A DNA stretch of 64,000 nt, taken from Bacillota bacterium. Lineage in GTDB: Bacteria; Bacillota; Clostridia; Christensenellales; Aristaeellaceae. The notes beneath the pieces were generated by a model. That model was not told the DNA's origin. It worked only from the letters and a program-made list of their open reading frames with translations, and did no database searches. Every line of letters begins with the position of its first letter. Position 1 is the stretch's first letter. The translations under genes were made by a program, and so were the position numbers. The DNA is taken from the NCBI GenBank assembly GCA_023413135.1, contig JAEZQK010000060.1, positions 124,001-188,000 of the forward strand, in the 5' to 3' direction. Positions 25,173 to 33,904 of the stretch are shown here, piece after piece.

Positions 25173-26998
25173 GCGCCTTCCTCCCAGCGTATGGTAATCT
25201 TCGCCTCATCCGCCCGTATCCAGTAGAGGCCGCCGGAAACCTGAAACAATTCCCCGCCCTCGATGGAGGCGGGTGTCCGGCGCGTCCGAAACGCCAGCCA
25301 GGCTGTATCGTAAAAGTTGGAAAGAACCACATGAAGGCTGCTTTCCGTTTCCTCCCGCGTAAGGTCCAGGCGGTCATACCGCTGAACGGCGGCCGCCCCT
25401 TCCGAAGAGGTGGAAAAGCGAAGCTTGGGATAAGACTTGGCGATGGACTCAATCGTACCGGAAAATTGGCTATACATCTCATCCCATCCGAATTTGGCGC
25501 CGCGGGACTCATCCAAAATATCGTCCGGGTGAATGAAATGGGAAAACACGCCGTGCAGCAATAGTTCCTGGGCAATGACAAAACCCGTATAACCATCCGC
25601 CAAAAAACCGGAGGAAATGCGTGGGACCGAGATGGTACCATCCGCTTCCTCGCAAAACTCCTGCGTAAGGGCCTCAACCCCTGTTTCATGAAGATACAGG
25701 CCCGAGATGACCCGAAGCCCGGGAACGGCTGCCAATAAAGCGGCACGGCCCTCATCGCTTAAGTAGTTGGAGGGCGGGACATATGTCAAAAACTTTGCGT
25801 TTGGTATTATCTTTTTCCCGTACCGGACAAGCTCCAGGATGCCCTCCCGCATATACTCCGTGGATGGCCATGTGACATACGCTTCATTCTGGTATGGAAA
25901 GCCGGGGGGACAAAGAGGCATGTGGTTATACCCGTGCAGACCGATTTCTCCGCCGGATTGCGTAAGCTCCGAAGCATAGAACCTGACCAGCGCCCCATCC
26001 GTTTTTTCCGGCTCGAACGGCGGTGTCACAGTCTCGTTATAGGTTTCGATTAGCACACCGGTATAGCGCAGGCCATATGCCCATGTCAGACTTTTCATAT
26101 CGGGCCACCAGCGGTTGCGGAACATGCCCTGAATGTCATACCCGTAGGTTTTCAGCAGCTCTTCGTTAAAGCCCTCGGGCTGCGGCGCAGGAAAATCATC
26201 CACATACACCATGCCCGCATTCATGATGGGGTATATCACCGCATCCTCCAAGACGAACAGCACCTGGGCGGCAAAACCTCGGCTGTCCTTGCCGGATAAC
26301 AGGAAATTGTTGAGGACCGCTATACGCCCGTTTCCAACGGTTCTCTCCCACAAAAGCGGGGTTAATGTGCTGTCGGCGCTTTGTATATGTACCGTACAAT
26401 CCTGCTCCAGCCGGACGGGCAGTGCGAAATCCTGCAAATCGTTATCAAACACCTTATCTTCCCAAAGCGGAAGAAGGCCTGTGGTATAGCGGAGAGACTC
26501 ATATTCCCTGTACCCTGAACCGATCTCTGAGATCCCCAGCTTTCTATGCAGGATCCGAAAGGATGCATCAACCTCGGGAGTCATCATCATGCCGAATTTT
26601 CCGCCCGCTTCAATCCATGCTATAAGCCGCCCCAAATCGTTTTCAAACGGCGCAAGGGAACGGCAGCACAAAAGCAGCATGGAAACATCATTCAGGGAAG
26701 GCAGTGCTTCATGGGAAAGGTCTACTGCCCGGAAGTCAATACGCATCTGATCCAAGGTGTCGGCAAGCGTCTGCATGGATGCGGTTTCAAACTCATCCGC
26801 CGTATGGAACACAATCAGAATACCTGGCCGCGGCTCGATGCTTTGGCCTTTCCTGCCGGTATCCTGAACAAGGATGTCCAGCATGACATCCCTGGCTTCA
26901 ATGGCTTGCCCCTTCTTTTCCAGCAGGATCGCACCTGCCAGAAAAGCCATGGCCAGTATTGGCAGCAGCAGTCTTACCCAGAAAATGTTTTGCTTCAT
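25169..26998 (-). CDS. DUF2194 protein with polysaccharide-deacetylase motifs
   Basis: A 609-residue protein with an N-terminal signal-anchor (residues 8-26). Residues 50-250 look like a glutamine-amidotransferase-like Rossmann domain (PGILIVFHTADEFE, SMLLLCC). Then comes a deacetylase-like barrel: VDD (266-268) and HGYNH (355-359) supply the D-H-H metal triad of CE4 enzymes, and HFIHPDD (487-493) provides a further His/Asp. Gram-negative PelA deacetylates the polymer, and no PelA homologue is present here, so this protein is the best candidate for that step. That is inference; the DUF2194 association with pelFG is, to my knowledge, recurrent. Confidence 0.8.
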   Translation of the reverse strand: MKQNIFWVRLLLPILAMAFLAGAILLEKKGQAIEARDVMLDILVQDTGRKGQSIEPRPGILIVFHTADEFETASMQTLADTLDQMRIDFRAVDLSHEALPSLNDVSMLLLCCRSLAPFENDLGRLIAWIEAGGKFGMMMTPEVDASFRILHRKLGISEIGSGYREYESLRYTTGLLPLWEDKVFDNDLQDFALPVRLEQDCTVHIQSADSTLTPLLWERTVGNGRIAVLNNFLLSGKDSRGFAAQVLFVLEDAVIYPIMNAGMVYVDDFPAPQPEGFNEELLKTYGYDIQGMFRNRWWPDMKSLTWAYGLRYTGVLIETYNETVTPPFEPEKTDGALVRFYASELTQSGGEIGLHGYNHMPLCPPGFPYQNEAYVTWPSTEYMREGILELVRYGKKIIPNAKFLTYVPPSNYLSDEGRAALLAAVPGLRVISGLYLHETGVEALTQEFCEEADGTISVPRISSGFLADGYTGFVIAQELLLHGVFSHFIHPDDILDESRGAKFGWDEMYSQFSGTIESIAKSYPKLRFSTSSEGAAAVQRYDRLDLTREETESSLHVVLSNFYDTAWLAFRTRRTPASIEGGELFQVSGGLYWIRADEAKITIRWEEGA

Positions 26999-27882
26999 CT
27001 GCGTTTCTCCGTCCAGAAAAGCAGCTGTTCGCGCCCTTTGCTGGTAAAGTCCACCGGCGTTTTTTGCATCTGCGCAAGAAGTGCCTGCATCCCGTTTTGA
27101 TCTCTTGTCTCCACGCAGACACGCATTCCTTCCAGCCAGGATGTTTCATCCAGCGGCCACCTTGCCATAAGCGTCTGGGATGCTGCCCTTGCTTCCGCCG
27201 CTTCCTTCAGCGCCAGGCTGTTATGCACCATGATGCGAAGAAGCATAGGGTCCTCCTTCATAAGCAGACACTTATCCAGCGCCTTTTTCAGCACCAGCCG
27301 CTGCCGCCTTAGCAGCTGCCCTTCCAGAAGGCCGCTTTCGCAATACTTGGAGAGATAGTTTACATACTCCCGGTGTTTCTCAATGTCCTCTTCATGACGG
27401 GCAAGCTCCGCCTGCCGCTGCTGCAGCTCCAGCTGGAACTGCCGCTGCAACTCCATGATCGTAGCCGTTGCATAATGCGCCGTTTCCGTATCATCATTAA
27501 AGCGTGCAATCAAAAGCAGGTCCAGGTACTGCATGGGATCGGACCGCAAAATATTCATCATCAGGGTGCGCCGCTTGTTATGATCATTGATCAAAAGCGC
27601 TTCCTCCAGCGGTACCATATCTTTGACAGGCATATGGTGAAGGATCATCTCTTTGCTCTTCTCGTTGCGGCGTATCCATTCCATTCCCTCAGGTGCCCGC
27701 CCGACGGCCGAAATCATCAGGAGCCCTGTAACGGGTCCAAATAAAGGCGTGAGGAACATCCACATATAATGGGATGACCGAAGCCTTCTTTTTGAAAGGC
27801 TGCCATAGACCAACGAAGAAAAAAAGAGCAGTCCGTGCGCGCCCAATAGCAGGTACAGGATCGTAGCGCTAGGCATACGCAA
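26995..27882 (-). CDS. pelE: PelE-like membrane protein with TPR-like helical domain
   Basis: A 295-residue protein with two N-terminal membrane helices (residues ~5-22 and 38-60). A long alpha-helical cytosolic part follows, with coiled coil (MELQRQFQLELQQRQAELARHEEDIEK, ~143-170) and TPR-like helix pairs to the end. Position next to PelD and this topology match PelE, the scaffold that joins PelD and PelF at the membrane. Sequence similarity is not obvious by eye, so the call rests on topology and context. It overlaps pelD by 14 nt and the DUF2194 gene by 4 nt. Confidence 0.6.
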   Translation of the reverse strand: MRMPSATILYLLLGAHGLLFFSSLVYGSLSKRRLRSSHYMWMFLTPLFGPVTGLLMISAVGRAPEGMEWIRRNEKSKEMILHHMPVKDMVPLEEALLINDHNKRRTLMMNILRSDPMQYLDLLLIARFNDDTETAHYATATIMELQRQFQLELQQRQAELARHEEDIEKHREYVNYLSKYCESGLLEGQLLRRQRLVLKKALDKCLLMKEDPMLLRIMVHNSLALKEAAEARAASQTLMARWPLDETSWLEGMRVCVETRDQNGMQALLAQMQKTPVDFTSKGREQLLFWTEKRR

Positions 27883-30007
27883 CCTCCTGGGGCACCACCT
27901 CGCATGTCAGCCCGGCTTTCATGAATCTGCTCTCTATTTGCGGCATATTTTCCACACTTGCCTGGGGGAGCAATACAAAATAAGCCCCGTCGTCCGTATG
28001 GCCTGCAAGGTCCGTGGTTCTGGTTACGGTGCCAATGCTGCAGTCCATTTCCATCAAGGTGCTCTCCCCTGAGAGGCTTTTCACCCGCAGCAGAAGATAG
28101 CTGGATGTGCGCTGCTTTCGCATCCGCTGATAAACGCTAAGAGCTGACCGGAAGGCCTTGTCAGCCAAAATATGAGTACCCTCCAGATACATGTCCTGGG
28201 ACATGTTAAAATACCGCAGCGTCCGCACCATGGCCGATTGCACAAGGCCGGCCACTACGCTAAATAGATTTTGGTGGTACAGGGTTTGCTGATCAAAAGG
28301 CATATCCCAAAGCGCGATCATGGCAATAAGCCGGCCGTCCTGCATCACCGGCGCGCAGAACACGGGATATCCGGGCTCCAGCGCCGTGTTTGTATACATC
28401 TCGCCGCGCTCAAGGCGCGCCTTCATAAGCGGGAACTTATCAATATCCAGGGATTTGGAAAGGCTGCCGACGATCTCCCTGGAATGCACAACAAGCCGTG
28501 CAAAGGCGGTATTGCCGGTGCGCGAATACAAGGCAACGCTATGGTTTTGCATCGTGTCTTCCAGCACGTTCAGCGTCGACAGAAAAACCTGTTCTGGCTG
28601 CAATGTATCCAGTTCCTGCGTGATGCTGTAGATCCTGCCGTAGCTGTCCCGATAACGCATGACCTGCTTTTGCAGCTGGCTACGGTCCTCGGAAGCCTGC
28701 TTGTACATGCTTTCCAGGAAGGCGGTCTCCGTATCGCGCTCTTCCTTTTCCCGTTCCATAATTTTCACTTTTTCGCTTGTTTTGTCATGCATATACCCGA
28801 ACAGGCCGCCTGCCAGCATGTACATCATCAGCGGCAGCCAGTTGTCCATGTTGTAAAGCAACAGATACAGGTCATTCCCCTGAACCGCCCAATCAACGCC
28901 GTAGGAGATGCAGGCGATCAACGCAGCCGCGATGCCCACAAGTCCGCCGTGTGTGCTGCCCATCAAAATGACATAGAAAAGCCAGAAATCCGCAAAGCGG
29001 AAGGTGGCAAATATCCTGGATAATGAAGAAAGCCACTGGGCAAGCCCGCCCAGTGCAATCAGTTCAACCCCGGGCAGTGCTTTACCGAACAGGCGGCGCC
29101 CGATGCCTTTGAGAAACACAAACGGTTTTTTCTTTGAATTGAACCTGTCATCCCCAGCAATAATGTCGCCTAGTTCCTGCGCCCAGTGATGGCGCGGAAC
29201 CCAATCCATGTTCTTTGCGGCCTGTGAGATTTTAAGCATTTGAGCCCGCGGGCACCTTCCTGTATAAGATGCCGCAAGCCCCGGAAAATGCTTCCGGATG
29301 GCATCGATCACCTTTGCATAGGTGCAAAAGTCTCCATAGCAAAGATGAATAACGCCCGAAACCTCCGTTTCCAGGGAAAGGTTTAAAAACAGCGCAAGAT
29401 CATCCACATGCAAAAAATCGCAGGGCGAATCCTCTGTGCCGTCGATCACCATGGGTTTGTTGTTCCTGGCATGGCGCAAGGCACGGGAGAAAAAGGCATC
29501 CTCGGCGCCCTGCATATACAGGTTTGTTACGCGCAAGATGAGCGTCTTCATTCTGTCTGCCTTGCTGTAGCGCAGACAATCCTCCGCCGCCTTGATGAGT
29601 ATGCCGGTGGGAGAATCCGGGATTGGCGTTTCGTTCTCCCCTGCCTCCTGTGAAGAGCCAAACACCCGCTGATCGGTGACAAGAATAAAGCGGGCCACGC
29701 CGCATTGAGCGGCGATCTGCTGGAACTGGAACAGCACGTCCAGCATGGAGCCTTGCACGGAACCATATTCCTGCATTTCTTCGCATTGATAGGCATAGAA
29801 AAAAACAATCACATGAAAGCAGCCGGCCTGCAAAAGCTTCTGCGCATCAGGATTGCTGGGGTGCATATCGTGAAAAACGACGGATGTGTGTTCCGGCCTG
29901 GCGCTGCCGGCCCGGCCCAACATGGTCACATAATGGGCATCGCGCTCAAGCCGCTCTGCCATTCCCCAAACCATGGGTGAAAGAATGCCGGTCAGAAGGA
30001 TGTTCAT
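27869..30007 (-). CDS. pelD: SDR/epimerase-like domain fused to PelD (c-di-GMP receptor)
   Basis: A 712-residue fusion. Residues 1-290 resemble an extended SDR (NDP-sugar epimerase), but the glycine loop reads TGILSPMVW instead of TGxxGxxG, and the catalytic YxxxK is GILIK, so it is probably inactive. Residues 330-420 hold about four membrane helices. A coiled coil then leads to a GAF domain (about 475-605) and a degenerate GGDEF domain. There RTTD (663-666) stands where the c-di-GMP I-site RxxD sits, five residues before DDGAY (672-676), which replaces GGDEF. This is the PelD layout: c-di-GMP binding without cyclase activity. It is the first gene of the operon, so it likely gates polymer synthesis. 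AAGGA precedes the ATG. Confidence 0.85.
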   Translation of the reverse strand: MNILLTGILSPMVWGMAERLERDAHYVTMLGRAGSARPEHTSVVFHDMHPSNPDAQKLLQAGCFHVIVFFYAYQCEEMQEYGSVQGSMLDVLFQFQQIAAQCGVARFILVTDQRVFGSSQEAGENETPIPDSPTGILIKAAEDCLRYSKADRMKTLILRVTNLYMQGAEDAFFSRALRHARNNKPMVIDGTEDSPCDFLHVDDLALFLNLSLETEVSGVIHLCYGDFCTYAKVIDAIRKHFPGLAASYTGRCPRAQMLKISQAAKNMDWVPRHHWAQELGDIIAGDDRFNSKKKPFVFLKGIGRRLFGKALPGVELIALGGLAQWLSSLSRIFATFRFADFWLFYVILMGSTHGGLVGIAAALIACISYGVDWAVQGNDLYLLLYNMDNWLPLMMYMLAGGLFGYMHDKTSEKVKIMEREKEERDTETAFLESMYKQASEDRSQLQKQVMRYRDSYGRIYSITQELDTLQPEQVFLSTLNVLEDTMQNHSVALYSRTGNTAFARLVVHSREIVGSLSKSLDIDKFPLMKARLERGEMYTNTALEPGYPVFCAPVMQDGRLIAMIALWDMPFDQQTLYHQNLFSVVAGLVQSAMVRTLRYFNMSQDMYLEGTHILADKAFRSALSVYQRMRKQRTSSYLLLRVKSLSGESTLMEMDCSIGTVTRTTDLAGHTDDGAYFVLLPQASVENMPQIESRFMKAGLTCEVVPQEVAYA

Positions 30008-30014
30008 AGGCCGT

Positions 30015-30068
30015 CAATCCTTAAAAGTGTATACGATATATTATATGTTACTATCGGTGTTTCGTCTA
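30015..30068 (-). promoter_or_regulatory. Promoter region of the Pel-like operon
   Basis: On the minus strand TATAAT lies at 30045-30040, 33 nt before the pelD ATG. At 17-nt spacing the -35 is TAGACG, a weak match, so an activator may be needed. The surrounding DNA is AT-rich. Confidence 0.4.
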
Positions 30069-30147
30069 CAATAAATGACGAAGTTAGTAAAAATGCAAGG
30101 GATTCTGGAAGGCCGAAGGGCGCTATTCCATGGATTTGCGCGAAAGG

Positions 30148-32097
30148 TCATATTTCAGGGATCCCGACCGCCTTCAAATATTCGTATATGCCCTTATAGA
30201 AAGCGGGATCGCGGGTCGAATCAGCTTCAACACCGTTCGGCAGGAAGATTACAAAGCCTTGACGGGCGCGGGTAAGCAGTACGCGGTAAGCATTCTTGAG
30301 GTATAATGCCTTTATAGGCTGATTTACGTGCTCCCAGCGGCTGCCCCGGAATTGAAAATATTCAAACGAATCTCCGTTGAAGCGCATGTTGGCATCCCAG
30401 CAGACAATGCTCCAGTCCAGCTCAAGGCCTTGTATATCGAATTCTGTTGCAGTTTCTTCCAGAAAGTAGGAAGAGCGGACATCGTCCTTGCCGTTTAGAA
30501 ACCATGTCGGGGGATCAATCTTGCTTTGTACCCATATTCCGTGAGCGCGCAGGCGCCCGGCGCCGGAGCTCGCTGTGATGCCATAGCGCTGCGACCCTTT
30601 CGCCTGGCTTAGGATAAAGGCTTTGGCCACCGCAATATCCCGAGTCAAAACAATGGGATATACATCCCTGAACTCAGCGTAAAGCGCCCGGGCCTGATTC
30701 TTATGAACGTCCAGCAATTCCTTAACAAACGCCGATACCTTTTCACTTCGGAAGGAACGGAGGGATACGTTAAGATGCAGATCCGCTTCGATTTGGATGC
30801 CGTCAAGCAAGTCCATGCCTTCCATACCATTTAAGTATTCCGAGTCGGTAATCTTATCTGACATATATACGTCCCAGTATGGAAAGCTCTTTTTCAAGGT
30901 TTTGAACCATTCGGAAAGGCCGGCCTCGCCGGTATTGATTTCCTGCCCGCCGCCGATCAGGCAGATGACCGTTGCCCAATCAGTATGGCGGTCCATGATG
31001 CTGATCAAAAACTCCGGCTCTGACTGCCCGAAATCATAGATGCCCTTCTTTTCTTTCATGAAGCGGGATAGCTGCTCTTGCGTCCAGGCGCGCTGGGCTT
31101 CATCAAAGATGGCGACCTTTTCATAAGGCGGCGCCTTGGTTGATATTGCGTCGTCACGAAAATGATGTATGATCTGAATAAAATCCTTGACCTCCCGGAG
31201 CGCCGCAGTTTTGGAAATGGGACTGCGCCGGCATTTATCCCGGGCAAGGGCCTCCTGCAGCACGGCAACCAGCGGAAAATTGCCCGACAGGAATACCGCA
31301 TGCTCGTTTTCATCTATCCTCTGCCGCTCCACCGACAGATTGAGGCCTGCAAGCGTTTTCCCAGCTCCCGGAACGCCGGTGACAAAACAAATCGACTTGC
31401 GGTGGTTTGCCTTGCTATAATCGATAATCCTGTTGACCGCATCCGTCGTCCGGGTCAGATTGATGGCACTGGCATCATTTCTGGAAATATCCTCTACGTG
31501 GTGACCGCGGTAGAGCGCTTGGGCGGCCTCAATGATCGTGGGCGTCGGCATGTAAAGCGAATCGATCCATTCCTGGGCCGGAAACGGAGGGCGACCATAG
31601 CCTGCAGCAATATCGGCAAGGGTACTTCCAAGGTTTGTCTGGTTGCATTTGAGCGGCGCCAGCATCCTGTAATCGACAAATTGGATTTGTGAGGCTGTGG
31701 CTGGCGCCTCACTTGCCACCAGAACCGGGACAATGAACTTGTTGTGGCTTTCCTTATGAAAGCAGCGCAAATCCAGCGCATAATCCAATACCTGATCCAT
31801 AGCGGCTTTTGAATAGACATGGTCGCCCACTTTGAATTCCAGCAGGAATACGATCCCCCGGTACAGGACAACATTGTCGACCCTGTCGCCGATGCGGGGA
31901 ATGGTATACTCGAACAGAATATTGCCGTCAGGAAATCCTGCCAGCTCGCGCTTGAGAATATCGATTTGGGCCAGCCAAGTGTTTCTCTGCAGGTCTTCAG
32001 TGGCAAACGGATGATTGGCTGCCAGCTCGCCAAAGATGGTCAAACGATTCTTATCAAGAAAATCGGAGATGGCATCTGCATAGTAATACCGGTTCAT
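30148..32097 (-). CDS. PD-(D/E)XK nuclease fused to DUF2075 helicase
   Basis: A 649-residue protein. Residues ~60-130 form a nuclease-like core (RVDNVVLY, then LLEFKVGD with E-x-K, then QVLDYALDL). From about 230 follows an SF1-like helicase with DUF2075: Walker A GVPGAGKT, Walker B VAIFDEAQRAW, a GGGQEINTGE sensor, SQRYGITASSGAGRL, EFDIQGLELDW, and the motif VI-like YRVLLTRARQGFVIFLP. The nuclease-helicase design with DUF2075 resembles, as I recall, single-gene anti-phage proteins such as Nhi. It stands alone, with no methylase or toxin partner, so an immune role is plausible but unproven. Confidence 0.75.
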   Translation of the reverse strand: MNRYYYADAISDFLDKNRLTIFGELAANHPFATEDLQRNTWLAQIDILKRELAGFPDGNILFEYTIPRIGDRVDNVVLYRGIVFLLEFKVGDHVYSKAAMDQVLDYALDLRCFHKESHNKFIVPVLVASEAPATASQIQFVDYRMLAPLKCNQTNLGSTLADIAAGYGRPPFPAQEWIDSLYMPTPTIIEAAQALYRGHHVEDISRNDASAINLTRTTDAVNRIIDYSKANHRKSICFVTGVPGAGKTLAGLNLSVERQRIDENEHAVFLSGNFPLVAVLQEALARDKCRRSPISKTAALREVKDFIQIIHHFRDDAISTKAPPYEKVAIFDEAQRAWTQEQLSRFMKEKKGIYDFGQSEPEFLISIMDRHTDWATVICLIGGGQEINTGEAGLSEWFKTLKKSFPYWDVYMSDKITDSEYLNGMEGMDLLDGIQIEADLHLNVSLRSFRSEKVSAFVKELLDVHKNQARALYAEFRDVYPIVLTRDIAVAKAFILSQAKGSQRYGITASSGAGRLRAHGIWVQSKIDPPTWFLNGKDDVRSSYFLEETATEFDIQGLELDWSIVCWDANMRFNGDSFEYFQFRGSRWEHVNQPIKALYLKNAYRVLLTRARQGFVIFLPNGVEADSTRDPAFYKGIYEYLKAVGIPEI

Positions 32098-32212
32098 GAT
32101 GATTCCTCATAAGCTAAAGTATTATCGCGGACAAATCAATATCTGATATCATTTTATCCGGAATATTATCGCTTATCAAGAGGGGATGGACTTGAATACC
32201 CTAGTCCCTTCA

Positions 32213-32241
32213 TTGCATGTGAGATATGAATGTAGTATGAT
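32213..32241 (+). promoter_or_regulatory. Sigma-A promoter of the phosphotriesterase-like gene
   Basis: TTGCAT (32213-32218), a 17-nt spacer and TATGAT (32236-32241), giving a leader of about 60 nt. Confidence 0.55.
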
Positions 32242-32310
32242 ATGGTTATGATTGGCATTGATTGAAAATGGAATGCGGAACAGGACGCTGTCTTGTAAAG
32301 GAGCATAACA

Positions 32311-33213
32311 ATGAAACATATCTATACGACCGCAGGGGCACTTGCCTTCGATGATTTCGGCCTGGCCCTCCCCCATGAGCATATCTTCACAGAAACAGGC
32401 GAAGCGCCGGCGTGGGCGTACCGCGATGCCGATGCCTATGATGTGCTGCGCGTGATGAAGCCACACCTGCTCAAGGCGAAGGAAAGGGGCGTCACCCTGA
32501 TCTGTGAGGCCACACCCGAGGGCGTAGGCCGGCGGGCAGACATCGTAACCAAGGTTGCGCGGGAATGCGGTATGCCCGCCGCCCTTGCCACCGGGTTCTA
32601 CCGGGAACCCTGGATCAGGTCGCAAACGTATGATGCCGGGATCGATGACCTGGCTGCGCACATAACAGGTGAATTGGACGGTCCTATCGAAGGGACGGAT
32701 GTGCGCGCCGGCTTTATCAAGCTGGGCACCTCGGACGATGGTATGACCGGCTGCGAGGAAAAGCTGCTCCGCGCGGCCTGCCGGGCTGTGAAGAATACCG
32801 GCGCAGCCATCTGCAGCCACACGGTAAACGGCCAGGTGGCACAGAAGGCACTGGACATCCTGGCCGAAGAAGGGATCGAGCCCTCACGCTTCGTCTGGTT
32901 TCACGCATCGGCGGAGCAGGATTACCGGATGATCCGGCACGTGGGCGGGCGCGGCGCGTACCTGAGCATAGACTATCATCCGGACACCACGCTTGCGCTT
33001 GTTCAGCGCCTGCTGGATGAAGGGTTTGCCCACAAGATCCTGATGAGCATGGATTCGGGTTGGTACAATCCACGCTTTGCAGACGGCGGCCCCGTACGCG
33101 GATATACAAGCATGCTGGATGATCTGTTCCCGAACCTTCCGTCAATCGGCCTGGATGGACAGATGCTAAAGACCATCACCCACGACAACGTGTTTGAGGC
33201 GTACGCAAGATAG
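32311..33213 (+). CDS. Phosphotriesterase-family metal-dependent hydrolase
   Basis: A 300-residue TIM-barrel hydrolase. The binuclear metal ligands of the PTE/Php family are visible: H22-E-H24 in LPHEHIF, K137 in GFIKLGT (the carbamylated lysine), H170 in CSHTVNG, H198 in WFHAS, and the aspartate of MSMDSGW. Most members are lactonases or phospho-sugar hydrolases rather than true phosphotriesterases. AAAGGAG lies 7 nt before ATG. It is monocistronic and converges on the cupin gene. Confidence 0.87.
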   Translation: MKHIYTTAGALAFDDFGLALPHEHIFTETGEAPAWAYRDADAYDVLRVMKPHLLKAKERGVTLICEATPEGVGRRADIVTKVARECGMPAALATGFYREPWIRSQTYDAGIDDLAAHITGELDGPIEGTDVRAGFIKLGTSDDGMTGCEEKLLRAACRAVKNTGAAICSHTVNGQVAQKALDILAEEGIEPSRFVWFHASAEQDYRMIRHVGGRGAYLSIDYHPDTTLALVQRLLDEGFAHKILMSMDSGWYNPRFADGGPVRGYTSMLDDLFPNLPSIGLDGQMLKTITHDNVFEAYAR

Positions 33214-33258
33214 CCCGGATGCCGGGGCAGGGAGCGGTTCTTGCAGGCCCGCTGAAAA

Positions 33259-33588
33259 TCAATCCACAATAAACAGCTTCGCCCCCGTCTGCGTCACGGA
33301 CCTGTGGGAGCTTGCATCATCCGCCACCTGGTAGCTCATGCCCGGCGTCAGTACAAATTTCTGCCCATCCTCCAGTTCCGTGACCAACTCCCCTTCCAGC
33401 ACAAGCAGCACATGACCCCGATGGCACCAGTGGTCGGCCACATATCCCGGTGTATATTCCACCATGCGCACACGGATATTGCCTATTTCCAGGGTGCGCC
33501 AGAACGCATCGCCGGTGATGCCGGGATGCCGGGTGGGGATGATTTTGCTCCAGTCCGTAACACTAAAGGGAACATCCTGAATCTTCAT
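33259..33588 (-). CDS. DHCW-motif cupin protein
   Basis: A 109-residue single-domain cupin. The motif ADHWCHRGHVLLVLEGELVTELEDG (about residues 51-75) is characteristic of the small DHCW-type cupins. Histidines in DHWCHRGH and the later SSHRS are likely metal ligands. The molecular function is unknown. AGGAGGATAG precedes the ATG. Confidence 0.8.
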   Translation of the reverse strand: MKIQDVPFSVTDWSKIIPTRHPGITGDAFWRTLEIGNIRVRMVEYTPGYVADHWCHRGHVLLVLEGELVTELEDGQKFVLTPGMSYQVADDASSHRSVTQTGAKLFIVD

Positions 33589-33605
33589 GCTGCTATCCTC
33601 CTATA

Positions 33606-33752
33606 TTACAATACCTGCCCTAAGTGTGGATAAATTGACGGTATTAGATCATATGCTTCATCAAAACCGCTAGAAGGCCCATACTTACGATCGATTTCAC
33701 AAGTTGCTTGTCCATCAATCTGAAACAAAATTCGATTCATCTTCATAATCAT
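33606..33752 (-). CDS. Possible 48-residue protein of unknown function
   Basis: A frame of 48 codons (MIMKMNRILFQIDG... ending ...SIYPHLGQVL). CAGGAG lies just upstream of alternative ATGs at 33752 and 33746. It is acidic and contains one cysteine. I recognise no family. The frame opens further upstream but that part is AT-rich and lysine/phenylalanine-rich, unlikely to be translated. It could form a transcription unit with the cupin. Confidence 0.35.
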   Translation of the reverse strand: MIMKMNRILFQIDGQATCEIDRKYGPSSGFDEAYDLIPSIYPHLGQVL

Positions 33753-33904
33753 AATCTCCTGACAGTTTATTGAACACATACAAGTCTTGAAAAGGAATTT
33801 ATTATCCGACTTACATTTTAATATATAATTTAACAAAAAAAGCATTCTTCCTGCTATTCATAAAAGGAAATGCTTAATGCAAATCCTACGTAATGAGTCA
33901 TAAA

